Assembly (NCBI RefSeq): GCF_003478035.1
Contig: NZ_QUEP01000007.1
Coordinates: 1-64,000, forward strand
Length of the DNA stretch: 64,000 nucleotides
Origin: Clostridium sp. OF03-18AA
GTDB taxonomy: Bacteria; Bacillota; Clostridia; Lachnospirales; Lachnospiraceae
Direction: 5' to 3'
The position numbers and the translations under genes were made by a program. Under the pieces are notes generated by a model. That model searched no databases. It had not been told where the DNA came from and saw only the letters and a list, made by a program, of their open reading frames with translations. Shown one piece after another: positions 54,254 through 63,222 of the stretch (positions are counted from its first letter, which is position 1; every line of letters begins with the position of its first letter).

Positions 54254-56668
54254 TTATCGGATATCCGCACCGAGGCGGAACTTCAGGTTTCCGAGGATCT
54301 TCTTTACAAAGCGCTCGACGTCCGTCGGATCAAGTGCCTTGTCCTCCGGGATGAAGGAGATCTTGAATGCCATGCTCTTCTTGCCCTTGCCGATCTGGTC
54401 GCCGCGGTAGATATCGAAGAGTTCAACATCTCCGACCTGCTTGCATGCCTTCTTGATCTCATCGATCAGGCTGCCGCAGCTTGTCTCCTCGTCAACGACC
54501 ATCGCGAGGTCACGGGTCACGGTATCGTACTCGGAGATCGGTTTGTAGCGCAGACCTTCCGGCATATGGGCAGAAAGTGCTGCGAAGTCGATCTCACCGA
54601 TGTAGATCTGGTTGTTCGCCTTGCTGTCTTTCGGAAGCTTTAACTCACCGGCAACGCTGTTTGCCAGCTTACCGAAGGAACCAACGCGCTCGCCGTCGCA
54701 GAGGACATACGCGGAGATTCCCGGATGGAGATACGGAACATCCTCCGCTCTCTCATACTCAAAGCTTACACCGAAGGAAGCTGCAAGCTCTTCCATCGTT
54801 CCCTTTACAGTGAAGAAATCTTCCTGCTCGCCAAATGCCGCGAAGCCGACATGCGGGATCTCGTTCGGGAGCTCTGTGAGCGGAAGTGCCTTCGGATAGT
54901 ATACGTTTGCATACTCGAAGAAACGTCCGGCTGTGTTGCCTTTCTTCACGTTCTCAACGACTGTATTTAACATGGACGGAGCCAGTGTGGTGCGCATGAT
55001 GGAAAGGTTTGTCGTGATCGGGTTTAACAGGCGGATCACATTGCGCTCTTTTGCATCCGCTGCGATGTGGAGTGCATCGAGGTCTGCGTCGGAGTAGAAT
55101 GCAAGTGTGGAAACCTCATAGTAACCCTGGGATACCATCACCTGTTTTAATTTTGTTCTTCTCTTCTGTGCCGGATTTAATCCGCCGTTTGTGACTGCGG
55201 AATCCTTTAAGAAGGTCGGAACGATGTGGTCATAACCGTACTCACGGATGACTTCCTCCGCAAGATCCGGCTCGCCAACCTCGATATCCTCTCTGTAGCG
55301 AGGTGCTGTGACAGTCATGACATCGCCGTCGCGCTCAACCTCGAAGCTGAGTCTGCGGAGAATGTCGAGAACATTCTCTGCCGGGACCTCGATGCCGAGG
55401 ATCTTGTTGATGCCGCTCAATGTTGCGGTAAATTTCTTTCCTTCCTTCGGTGCTCCCGCATCCACATCGAATGCGCTCGCTGTGATCTCGCCGCAGCCGA
55501 GTTCCTCGATCAGGTGAAGGGCACGCGCCATACCGATCTCAACGGTGTACTCCGCGATGCCTTTTTCGTAGTGGCTGGATGCGTCTGTGTTCTGTCCGAG
55601 ACTTCTCGCAGTTTTACGGATGTTGTCGCGCATGAACTTTGCGGATTCAAAGAGAAGCTGTGTCGTATTCTCTGTGATCTCACTGTTCATTCCGCCCATG
55701 ATACCCGCAAGAGCAACCGGCTTGCTTCCGTCGCAGATCACAAGGTTATTCTCGTTTAACTTGAATTCCTTGCCGTCAAGTGTCTGGATCATCTCATCCT
55801 GCTTTGCGCGGCGGACGATGATCTGGGAGCTCTCCAACGTGCTCATATCGAATGCATGCATCGGCTGACCGATCTCAAGCATTACGTAGTTCGTGATATC
55901 GACCACGTTGCTGATGCTTCTGAGACCGCAGAGAGCCAGATGACGGCGCATCCATCTCGGGGACTGGCCCGGAGTGATGTTTCTCACGCCATGTCCTAAG
56001 TAGCGCGGGCAGAGATCCTGTGCCTCTACTTTAATATCAAGATTTTCATATTTATAATCGCTCTGTTTGTAGTCGAGAGCCGGCATTTTCAGCGGTTTAT
56101 CAAGAACTGCTGCAACTTCTCTCGCAATACCGAGAACAGACTGGCAGTCTGCACGGTTTGCCGTTACGGAGATATCGAAGATGTAGTCGTCGAGACCAAC
56201 AACCTTTGCGATATCAGTTCCCGGAACGGTGTCCTTCGGAAGATCCAGGAGACCGTAAACCTCAGCGCCCGGATACAGGTCATCGTTTAAGCCGAGCTCT
56301 TCACCGGAGCAGAGCATACCGTTTGACTCGATGCCGCGCATCGGTTTTGCCTTGATCTTGATGCCGCCCGGCAGTGTGGAATTATCAAGAGCCGCCGGTG
56401 TGTGCATGCCTGCGTAGACGTTCGGAGCACCTGTGAGGATCTGGATATCATTTCCATACTCGCCACAGTCTACTTTACACTTGAAGAGGTGTGTTCCCTC
56501 GATTGGCTCGCATTCCTTTACGACGCCGACAACGACACGGTCGATCTCAGCGGAGAGATCGATCAGTTCCTCTACCTCAAATCCACAGCCAAAGAGCTTG
56601 TCTTCCAGCTCCTGGGCAGTGACATCAATGTCAACATATTCTTTCAGCCAACTAAATGGTACTTTCAT
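54254..56668 (-). CDS. pheT: Phenylalanyl-tRNA synthetase beta subunit
   Basis: PheT is the large editing and tRNA-binding subunit of the (alpha-beta)2 enzyme. The 804 residues contain the N-terminal EMAP/OB tRNA-binding domain (about 40-150), B3/B4 editing region, B5, the catalytic-like core and the C-terminal FDX-ACB anticodon domain (PISEYDTVTRDLAMVVDEE). It follows pheS by 18 bases. RBS GGAGGGAG. Confidence 0.98.
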   Translation of the reverse strand: MKVPFSWLKEYVDIDVTAQELEDKLFGCGFEVEELIDLSAEIDRVVVGVVKECEPIEGTHLFKCKVDCGEYGNDIQILTGAPNVYAGMHTPAALDNSTLPGGIKIKAKPMRGIESNGMLCSGEELGLNDDLYPGAEVYGLLDLPKDTVPGTDIAKVVGLDDYIFDISVTANRADCQSVLGIAREVAAVLDKPLKMPALDYKQSDYKYENLDIKVEAQDLCPRYLGHGVRNITPGQSPRWMRRHLALCGLRSISNVVDITNYVMLEIGQPMHAFDMSTLESSQIIVRRAKQDEMIQTLDGKEFKLNENNLVICDGSKPVALAGIMGGMNSEITENTTQLLFESAKFMRDNIRKTARSLGQNTDASSHYEKGIAEYTVEIGMARALHLIEELGCGEITASAFDVDAGAPKEGKKFTATLSGINKILGIEVPAENVLDILRRLSFEVERDGDVMTVTAPRYREDIEVGEPDLAEEVIREYGYDHIVPTFLKDSAVTNGGLNPAQKRRTKLKQVMVSQGYYEVSTLAFYSDADLDALHIAADAKERNVIRLLNPITTNLSIMRTTLAPSMLNTVVENVKKGNTAGRFFEYANVYYPKALPLTELPNEIPHVGFAAFGEQEDFFTVKGTMEELAASFGVSFEYERAEDVPYLHPGISAYVLCDGERVGSFGKLANSVAGELKLPKDSKANNQIYIGEIDFAALSAHMPEGLRYKPISEYDTVTRDLAMVVDEETSCGSLIDEIKKACKQVGDVELFDIYRGDQIGKGKKSMAFKISFIPEDKALDPTDVERFVKKILGNLKFRLGADIR

Positions 56669-56686
56669 GATCTTCTCCCTCCCTTA

Positions 56687-57709
56687 TTAGCCTTTGAACT
56701 GCTTCAGGAAACGAAGATCATTCTCATAAAGCAGGTTGATGTTGTTAATACCGTATTTTAACATGGCGATACGCTCGATACCGATACCAAAAGCGAGACC
56801 GGAATATTCATTCGGGTCGATGCCGCAGTTCTCAAGAACCTTGTGGTGTACGATACCGCCACCTAATACCTCGATCCAGCCGGTGTGCTTGCAGAGCGGG
56901 CAGCCTTTTCCGCCGCACTCGAAGCAGCTGACATCGACCTCAACGCTCGGCTCCGTGAACGGGAAATAGCTCGGGCGGAGACGTGTCTTTACGTTGCTGC
57001 CGAAGATCGCCTGTACAAACTTGTCGAGCATACCCTGAAGGTCGCAGAGCGTGATCTTCTTATCGACAACAAGGCCTTCCATCTGGTGGAACATCGGGGA
57101 GTGAGTCGCATCACTGTCGGAACGGAATACACGTCCCGGTGCCAGCATCTTGATCGGCGGCTTCTTCGCATCCATCACACGGATCTGTCCCGGGCTTGTA
57201 TGGGTACGGAGTAAGATATCTTCCGCTACATAGAACGTATCCTGCATATCTCTCGCCGGATGATTCTTCGCAACGTTTAATCTTGTGAAGTTGTGGTCGT
57301 CATCCTCGATCTCCGGACCGTCGAAGATCTCGAAGCCCATTCCTGCGAAAACATCGATCATCTCATTCTCTGTTACGGTAAGCGGATGGAGACCTCCGGC
57401 CGGACGCATCTTTGCAGGCATCGTGATATCGACCTGCTCGCTCTTATTGCGGGCTGCGAGCTCCAGCTCATCCATCTTATTCTTCATTTCCTGGTAGCGG
57501 GTTTCTACCTGGTTCTTAAATTCATTGATCGTCTTTCCGACGTTCGGGCGCTCCTCCTTCGGAACACTTCCAAGACCCTTCATCAGGTCTGCGATGCTGC
57601 CTTTCTTGCCAAGGAAGCTCTGCCAGAACTCACCAAGCTGTTCCTTGGACTGTACACTGCCGAGAGCGGCTTCCATCTGCTCCTTCAGTGCTTTGATCTT
57701 CTCTTCCAT
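56687..57709 (-). CDS. pheS: Phenylalanyl-tRNA synthetase alpha subunit
   Basis: PheS carries the class II catalytic site that makes Phe-AMP and charges tRNA-Phe. The 340 residues show an N-terminal coiled coil (1-90), motif 2 ([21 protein letters not shown]) and motif 3 ([18 protein letters not shown]). The start at 57709 ([11 protein letters not shown]) has GAGGTG upstream. A T-box leader precedes the operon, coupling expression to uncharged tRNA-Phe. Confidence 0.98.
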   Translation of the reverse strand: MEEKIKALKEQMEAALGSVQSKEQLGEFWQSFLGKKGSIADLMKGLGSVPKEERPNVGKTINEFKNQVETRYQEMKNKMDELELAARNKSEQVDITMPAKMRPAGGLHPLTVTENEMIDVFAGMGFEIFDGPEIEDDDHNFTRLNVAKNHPARDMQDTFYVAEDILLRTHTSPGQIRVMDAKKPPIKMLAPGRVFRSDSDATHSPMFHQMEGLVVDKKITLCDLQGMLDKFVQAIFGSNVKTRLRPSYFPFTEPSVEVDVSCFECGGKGCPLCKHTGWIEVLGGGIVHHKVLENCGIDPNEYSGLAFGIGIERIAMLKYGINNINLLYENDLRFLKQFKG

Positions 57710-57759
57710 AGTCCACCTCATTCTTTCGGTATGGTTTTACATTCTATCAGTGCGAGGAC

Positions 57760-57787
57760 AAAAAAAACTCCGTCCCGCCATGGGACG
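57760..57787 (-). terminator. T-box intrinsic terminator
   Basis: Stem CGTCCC/GGGACG (57771-57776 and 57782-57787) plus GC extension is followed on the minus strand by ACTCC-opposed T8 (57760-57767). It sits between the T-box sequence and pheS. Confidence 0.85.
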
Positions 57788-58030
57788 AAGCTGACTCTCC
57801 GTGGTACCACCCAGATTCCGCATGCATTCATGCGGCACTCAAACGTCTGTAACGGGACTTCCCGTCCTGCACTACTTGGATCCCTTTCGCACAGGCTGCT
57901 CAAGAGTGAATTTACAAAAGTTTCCTTCGGAAGGTCTTTCAGCCGGTGAACCTTCTCTCTGTCATACCGGAACTCTCCTGTACTGTCTCTGTCATTGCGT
58001 TTCACACATGGTCGATGGTAGCACATTCCC
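57788..58030 (-). promoter_or_regulatory. T-box riboswitch leader of pheST
   Basis: The diagnostic T-box GGGTGGTACCACGG lies at 57799-57812 on the minus strand, immediately before an intrinsic terminator. Upstream sequence (to about 58030) contains several stems expected for stem I and stem III, including CGGGACTTCCCG-type pairing and the CCGCATG/CATGCGG hairpin. Uncharged tRNA-Phe should stabilise the antiterminator and raise pheST expression. I could not assign the specifier codon with certainty. Confidence 0.88.
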
Positions 58031-58173
58031 ACTGGTTTGTCAAGTCTCACCGGGGCAGAGGCAAAATCAGCACCAAAGCTGCACGCAACGCAGTTTCCCG
58101 CCCAAACCTTCTAACATACACTGTCCCCGCATAATAAGTGTAAAATTTCAGCGAAATTTTCTCTCACTTTCTT

Positions 58174-58202
58174 GACACATCCAGCCATTTATGGCATCAT
58201 CA
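58174..58202 (+). promoter_or_regulatory. Probable promoter of mgsA
   Basis: TTGACA at about 58174, a 17-base spacer and CATCAT near 58197 on the plus strand, about 100 bases before mgsA. The -35 is consensus; the -10 matches four of six. Confidence 0.5.
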
Positions 58203-58305
58203 GTTTATAGGCAGGAATAATCTGTTAATATTCCATTCCATGGAATTTATATATGATCTGCCCGCAAAACAAACGAAAAACAACCTCAAGAAAAGGAGGA
58301 TTCCT

Positions 58306-58770
58306 ATGGATTTTCTGACATTAACCATCGGAAAACAAAAAAACATCGCCCTGATCGCCCATGACAGCAAAAAGCATGAAATGATCGACTGGTGCGAAGC
58401 AAACAAAGAAATCTTAAAGGGACACTTTCTCTGCGGCACAGGAACAACCGCCAGAATGATCACCGAAGCCACCGGTCTCCCGGTCAAAGGCTACAACAGC
58501 GGTCCTCTCGGAGGAGACCAGCAGATCGGCGCAAAAATCGTCGAAGGACGCATCGATTTCGTCGTATTCTTCTCCGATCCCCTCACAGCCCAGCCACATG
58601 ACCCGGACGTGAAAGCTCTCCTCCGCATCGCCCAGGTCTACGATATCCCGATCGCCAACAACCGCGCGACCGCCGACTTCATGATCACCTCCCCACTCAT
58701 GAACGAAGAATATGATCACCAGATCATCAACTTCCACCAGAACATCAAGGAGCGGGCAAGCAAACTGTAG
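58306..58770 (+). CDS. mgsA: Methylglyoxal synthase
   Basis: MgsA converts dihydroxyacetone phosphate to methylglyoxal and phosphate, a bypass of lower glycolysis when phosphate is short. The 154-residue protein has the phosphate-binding GTGTTARMI, the LPVKGYNSGPLGGDQQIGAKI motif and the catalytic Asp region FFSDPLTAQPHDPDVKALLRIA. The ATG at 58306 follows AAAAGGAGG by seven bases. It is a single plus-strand gene. Confidence 0.97.
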   Translation: MDFLTLTIGKQKNIALIAHDSKKHEMIDWCEANKEILKGHFLCGTGTTARMITEATGLPVKGYNSGPLGGDQQIGAKIVEGRIDFVVFFSDPLTAQPHDPDVKALLRIAQVYDIPIANNRATADFMITSPLMNEEYDHQIINFHQNIKERASKL

Positions 58771-58819
58771 AACTCAAAATGTAAAACCAATCGATGCAAA
58801 CTAAATTCTACCAAACCTA

Positions 58820-58860
58820 GAAAGGCATGGAAACACGTTCACAACGTTTCCATGCCTTTC
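58820..58860 (+). terminator. Hairpin after mgsA
   Basis: A perfect 15-bp stem GAAAGGCATGGAAAC (58820-58834) / GTTTCCATGCCTTTC (58846-58860), 50 bases past the stop. The following T-run is short, so termination efficiency is uncertain. Confidence 0.6.
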
Positions 58861-58896
58861 GAACCCTCTGCATTTATCATCTCACGCCAACCAACA

Positions 58897-59236
58897 GCGG
58901 TGAGCTTCCGGGCAGGGGCGCATGATCCGGGGAGCTGGTTCCTCCAGGCCCGCGGGTGACTGCGTTGGAGAGCAGGGAACACTTGTCTGAGCGCAGTGAG
59001 TTGTGTCACAGTACGCAGGCCTTCCTGCCTGCGCACTGTGACAGGATTTTGCCGATGCTTCGCATTCCGAATCGGCAAAATCCGCGACCGCTACTGTATC
59101 ATACGGAATTTTCAGTTCAGAAAATTCCTATATAAAAAGGCGCTGGCTACCTCCACTCGTCCGCCCTTAGCAGTCTCACACAGGCCTGGAGGAACCCTCC
59201 CCGCATCCCCAGCGCCCCTGCCCGGAAGCTCACCGC
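58897..59236. repeat. 340-bp composite inverted-repeat structure enclosing a family B copy
   Basis: Outer arms: 25-bp perfect inverted repeat (58897-58921 and 59212-59236; starts GCGGTGAGCTTCCGGG) plus a 14-bp perfect pair GGTTCCTCCAGGCC (58937-58950) / GGCCTGGAGGAACC (59183-59196). Between the arms is the family B copy at 59004-59128. There is no ORF. It fills most of the 480-bp gap between the convergent mgsA and DUF523 genes. Confidence 0.7.
59004..59128. repeat. Family B three-hairpin repeat, full copy (inverse orientation)
   Basis: In reverse of the 27235 copy: a 17-bp stem TGTCACAGTACGCAGGC (59004-59020) with its partner (59027-59043, one mismatch), then GGATTTTGCCGAT/ATCGGCAAAATCC (59044-59083, perfect), then GGAATTTTC/GAAAATTCC (59105-59128, perfect). 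Confidence 0.75.
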
Positions 59237-59250
59237 GTCCCTCTCGCCAA

Positions 59251-59718
59251 TCAATCCCCCATCAACTCTTTCTCCAGAAGCTCCATCTGGCTCTCCCCAT
59301 ACACCTTCAACCCATACCCGGCCAACACCGCCGCCGTCTTCCCCATTCCCTCACGCAGCTTATGCGAAAAACTCCCATCATAAACCCCATTCGATCCGCA
59401 GGACGGACTTCTATCCTTCAGGATCGCGATCTCACATCCATACTTCTTCGCTGTCTGCAATGCCGCATCCGCACCGAGAAGAAACTCTCCCGTCACATCC
59501 TCGCCCTCCGTATTGATCACCGCCTCATCCGGCATATGGATCTCGGAAGCCGCACGCGGAGTCGGAAGACCGCCCAGCTGTTCCGGACAGACCGGATGGA
59601 ACTCGGCCTTTCCCTCCATCTTTTTCATAAACTCAAGCACACCCTGATTCCGATTGTTCGTCCCATCCCACTTGCAGTTCTCACCGATGAGACAGGCACT
59701 GATAAGAATATGTATCAT
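59251..59718 (-). CDS. DUF523-family protein
   Basis: A 155-residue protein of the DUF523 family, recognised from ILISACLIGENCKWDGTNNRN near the start, PVCPEQLGGLPTPRAASEI in the middle and ILKDRSPSCGSNGVYDG near residue 110. The conserved cysteines (C9, C15, PVCPE, PSCG) suggest a metal or Fe-S site, but no function is established. The start at 59718 is set by AGGGAG upstream. It is the last gene before a composite repeat, convergent with mgsA. Confidence 0.88.
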   Translation of the reverse strand: MIHILISACLIGENCKWDGTNNRNQGVLEFMKKMEGKAEFHPVCPEQLGGLPTPRAASEIHMPDEAVINTEGEDVTGEFLLGADAALQTAKKYGCEIAILKDRSPSCGSNGVYDGSFSHKLREGMGKTAAVLAGYGLKVYGESQMELLEKELMGD

Positions 59719-59811
59719 AATTCTCCCTCTTTCATAGACCAGCTCGCGCAAACCGCAAATCCAGCTCTTTCACGCTCGCTCGATCATCTGCCAATGCAGG
59801 CCATCTGTTCG

Positions 59812-59861
59812 AAAAAAGCAGGACCGCCCCACAAATCAACCTGCGGAAGCGATCCTGCTTT
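59812..59861 (-). terminator. Terminator of typA
   Basis: AAAGCAGGATCGC and GCGGTCCTGCTTT pair on the minus strand, followed by TTTTTTCG. It is about 80 bases past typA. Confidence 0.8.
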
Positions 59862-59938
59862 CTCTTTCTATTTTCAGAGATCACGCTGCGTCTTCGCAAT
59901 CCCCTCTTCACTTGTATCTCAATTCGTTCCGGATCAGA

Positions 59939-61780
59939 TTACATCTGGCTCTTCTTGCTGATCATTGCTCTCTTTCTGAGAGTCGGATCGAGGATCTTCT
60001 TTCTGATACGAAGACTCGTCGGTGTGATCTCAAGAAGCTCGTCGGTATCGATGAAGTCTAAGCACTGCTCCAGGCTCATGATCTTCGGCGGAACAAGCTT
60101 TAATGCCTCGTCCGCGCTGGAGGAACGTGTATTTGTCAGCTTCTTTGTCTTGCAGACGTTGATCTCGATATCCTCTGCCTTCGGGCTCTGTCCGACGACC
60201 ATACCGGAGTAAACCTTTACACCAGGTCCGATGAACAGAGTACCTCTCTCCTGAGCGTTGAACAGACCGTAAGTGATGGACTCACCAGCCTCGAATGCGA
60301 TCAGGGAACCCGTCTTTCTGTAGCTTAACTCACCCTTGAACGGAGCATATCCGTCAAAGCTTGTATTTAAGATACCGTTACCCTTTGTATCTGTCATAAA
60401 CTCACCGCGGTAACCGATGAGACCTCTGGACGGGATGGAGAACTCAAGCCTTGTGTAGCCGCCGTTTGTCGGGCTCATTCCCTGAAGTTCGCCCTTTCTG
60501 CTCGTGAGCTTCTGGATGACAGCTCCGGTAAACTCATCCGGAACATCCACATAAGCAAGCTCCATCGGCTCTAACTTTCTGTTTCTCTCATCGTATTTGT
60601 AGATAACCTCTGCCTTGCTGACAGCGAACTCAAAGCCCTCACGGCGCATGTTCTCGATCAGGACGGACAGATGGAGCTCACCACGTCCGGAAACCTTGAA
60701 GCAGTCTGCGGACTCTGTCTCCTCGACACGAAGGCTGACGTCTGTGTTTAACTCACGGAACAGACGGTCGCGGAGGTGACGGGAAGTGATGAACTTACCT
60801 TCCTGACCTGCGAGCGGGCTGTCGTTTACCATGAAGTTCATGGAGATCGTCGGCTCGGAGATCTTCTGGAACGGGATCGCCTCCGGCTTCTCCGGGGAGC
60901 AGAGGGTATCACCGATGTGGATATCCGGGATACCAGAGATCGCAACGATCTCACCGATCGTCGCACTCTGTACTTCAACTCTCTTTAAGCCATCGAATAC
61001 ATAGAGCTTACCGATCTTTACTTTCTTCATCTTGTCCGGATCATGATGGTTTACGATCACGCAGTCCTGATTTAACTTTAAGGAACCGCTGTCGATCTTA
61101 CCGATACCGATACGGCCAACGAACTCGTTGTAGTCGATCGTGCTGATCAGGACCTGGGTCTCAGCATCCGGATCACCTTCCGGCTCCGGGATATAGTCGA
61201 TGATGGTCTCGAATAACGGACTCATGTCCACTTCCGGATCATCTAATTCTTTCTTTGCAAAACCTGCACGGGCGGACGCATATACGAACGGGCAGTCGAG
61301 CTGCTCATCGGATGCATCGAGGTCCATGAATAACTCCAGTGTCTCATCGATGACTGCCTCCGGTCTTGCCTCCGGGCGGTCGATCTTGTTGATGCAGACG
61401 ATAACTCTTAAGTCAAGGTCAAGTGCCTTCTGGAGAACGAACTTTGTCTGCGGCATCGGTCCCTCAAATGCATCGACAACGAGAACAACACCGTCTACCA
61501 TCTTAAGGACACGCTCAACCTCACCGCCGAAGTCCGCATGGCCTGGGGTGTCGATGATGTTGATCTTTACTCCTTTGTAGAATACAGCCGTATTCTTGGA
61601 GAGGATAGTGATTCCCCTCTCTCTCTCGATGTCATTGGAGTCCATGACACGCTCTTCTACTTCCTGGTTTGCGCGGAATACGCCGCTCTGCTTTAATAAC
61701 TGGTCTACCAGGGTCGTTTTACCGTGGTCAACGTGGGCGATGATCGCAATGTTTCTGATATCTTCGCGTTTGATCTTCAT
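59939..61780 (-). CDS. typA: TypA/BipA ribosome-associated translational GTPase
   Basis: TypA/BipA is an EF-G-like GTPase that helps 50S assembly and growth under stress or cold. The 613-residue protein has G1 AHVDHGKTT, G2 near RERGIT, G3 DTPGHADFGGEVER and G4 NKIDRP, followed by EF-G-like domains II, III, V and the specific C-terminal domain (LTNTRSSSADEALKLVPPKIM). The ATG at 61780 has AGAGGA upstream. An extended -10 promoter lies 120 bases upstream. Confidence 0.97.
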   Translation of the reverse strand: MKIKREDIRNIAIIAHVDHGKTTLVDQLLKQSGVFRANQEVEERVMDSNDIERERGITILSKNTAVFYKGVKINIIDTPGHADFGGEVERVLKMVDGVVLVVDAFEGPMPQTKFVLQKALDLDLRVIVCINKIDRPEARPEAVIDETLELFMDLDASDEQLDCPFVYASARAGFAKKELDDPEVDMSPLFETIIDYIPEPEGDPDAETQVLISTIDYNEFVGRIGIGKIDSGSLKLNQDCVIVNHHDPDKMKKVKIGKLYVFDGLKRVEVQSATIGEIVAISGIPDIHIGDTLCSPEKPEAIPFQKISEPTISMNFMVNDSPLAGQEGKFITSRHLRDRLFRELNTDVSLRVEETESADCFKVSGRGELHLSVLIENMRREGFEFAVSKAEVIYKYDERNRKLEPMELAYVDVPDEFTGAVIQKLTSRKGELQGMSPTNGGYTRLEFSIPSRGLIGYRGEFMTDTKGNGILNTSFDGYAPFKGELSYRKTGSLIAFEAGESITYGLFNAQERGTLFIGPGVKVYSGMVVGQSPKAEDIEINVCKTKKLTNTRSSSADEALKLVPPKIMSLEQCLDFIDTDELLEITPTSLRIRKKILDPTLRKRAMISKKSQM

Positions 61781-62210
61781 AATCAATCCTCTTTCTTCAT
61801 CTATAACTGTCCGCACACCGATCATTTTCCGACCCGTTTTGCACAGTCATCTTATCTTGTATCTGTTACATTTCCTGATTTTTGCGTTACCGACTCAAAA
61901 TTATAGCATTCATGAAATCAAAATGCAATACAAAATCATCCAAAATTCGGGGTGAATTCGCCATTCTTTGTGTTTATTTCTGAGCAATTTGCGGTTAGAC
62001 ATCTCTTACTCTCTGGAGAGCGCCTCTGTTTCCGCCTGAGAAAACAGGCTGCTAAAGAGCCGAAGTCTGCCTATGTTCAGACTGTGTGCCTCCTACGGCA
62101 TGCGAGCGCGAAAGTCTACACCGTACAGATTGCCGCCCTCTATCTTCTCTTCTGCCATTTCCGTGGGAAATCAGCCCTCAGCCTCTTATGTCCTGGTGCT
62201 GATGGCTGGT
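61781..62210. other. 430-bp intergenic region between typA and YigZ gene
   Basis: Besides the typA promoter I find no supported gene here. A 30-codon frame on the minus strand just upstream of the promoter (MSNRKLLRNKHKEW...) lacks a convincing RBS. Several short inverted repeats exist, but none matches families A, B or C, or a known RNA. Confidence 0.5.
61900..61928 (-). promoter_or_regulatory. Promoter of typA
   Basis: TTGCAT (61923-61928), 17-base spacer, TATAAT (61900-61905) with TG one base upstream (extended -10), on the minus strand. Confidence 0.75.
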
Positions 62211-62864
62211 CTAGAAAAGGATCACTTCCTTATTAAGTGTGCCGTACCACACCTCGTCGCCCTTTTCGATCTTCGCGCTGCCGCTCGTTCCTTCCGTGAT
62301 CTTCTTTTCCAGACCGTCGTAAGCAGCAACCGGGACGAGAACGGAGAATTCCACCTTATCTGTATACACGCTGTCGAGCACCGTCATGTTTTCCTGCCCG
62401 AGAATATACTGGATCTTTCCGACTCCCGTGTAATCGGTCACGATTTTCATCTCAAAGGCGCGCTTCTTCTCCACGATCTCGGAGGCCGCAAGTCCTTCCT
62501 TCACCGCACCCGAATAAGCCCGTACAAGTCCTCCGGTCCCGAGCAGTGTTCCGCCGAAATACCTGGTCACCACAACGCAGACATTGTGGACATCCTCGCC
62601 GAGGAGCACATCGAGCATCGGGCGTCCCGCTGTCTGGGCAGGCTCCCCGTCATCGCTGCACCTGGTCAGTTCGTGGTTCATCCCGATTGTAAACGCCTGG
62701 CAGTTGTGGCGGGCATCCCAGTATTTCTTCTTCATCTCCGCGATAAATGCCGTCGCCTCCTCCTCGGACTCCACCGGCTTTAAGTTCGCGATAAAGCAGG
62801 ATTTCTTCACCTCAGTCTCCGCCGTTCCGCCTTTATACAAAATTTTTACGCTGTCAGCAGCCAT
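62211..62864 (-). CDS. YigZ/IMPACT-family protein
   Basis: A 217-residue protein with the N-terminal UPF0029/IMPACT domain (KKSCFIANLKPVESEEEATAFIAEMKKKYWDARHNCQAF, then DDGEPAQTAGRPMLDVL and VVVTRYFGGTLLGTGGLVRAYSGAVKEGL) and a C-terminal DUF1949-like EF-G domain V fold. It is thought to act in translation control, but no reaction is firmly known. RBS AAGGAG before the ATG at 62864. Confidence 0.9.
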   Translation of the reverse strand: MAADSVKILYKGGTAETEVKKSCFIANLKPVESEEEATAFIAEMKKKYWDARHNCQAFTIGMNHELTRCSDDGEPAQTAGRPMLDVLLGEDVHNVCVVVTRYFGGTLLGTGGLVRAYSGAVKEGLAASEIVEKKRAFEMKIVTDYTGVGKIQYILGQENMTVLDSVYTDKVEFSVLVPVAAYDGLEKKITEGTSGSAKIEKGDEVWYGTLNKEVILF

Positions 62865-63222
62865 ATCTTATCTCCTTTTTCAAAAGTCAGCTCAGCCATT
62901 CCCTGCTTCCTGTTTTCATTTGCATATGACAGAAAATTTCCGCCGAAATGTACAAATGCAACCAATCCAACGGTGTATTTTTCTATGTTCCCTGTATATA
63001 GCTGAGTGTCGTTTCTGAATTCCACATCATGGAAAGTCGCCCATGATATTTATCTTTTTGTCATATTTTTGACGAATCCGACCACAAAATGTAATTTTTC
63101 CTTCATATTTCCCCACTTTGCGGTCAAAAATATCATAATACAAACCAAACTTTTCCACAATAACTATTTATAAATGAAAGAAACTTTGCTATAATTAGGG
63201 AATGACAAAGGAGGCATCCTGA
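62865..63222. other. 358-bp AT-rich region between divergent YigZ and PBP genes
   Basis: Contains the promoter of the class A PBP. I see no ORF, repeat family member or RNA motif in the rest. Confidence 0.5.
63187..63195 (+). promoter_or_regulatory. Extended -10 promoter of the class A PBP gene
   Basis: TGCTATAAT (TG, one base, TATAAT) lies about 28 bases before the start at 63223. The -35 at the proper distance (TTATAA) is poor, consistent with an extended -10 promoter. Confidence 0.65.

Noticed and set aside
61985..62200. Possible structured RNA (6S-like or tmRNA-like) upstream of typA
   Set aside because: No conserved landmark of 6S RNA, tmRNA, RNase P or SRP RNA was visible; a covariance scan would be needed.
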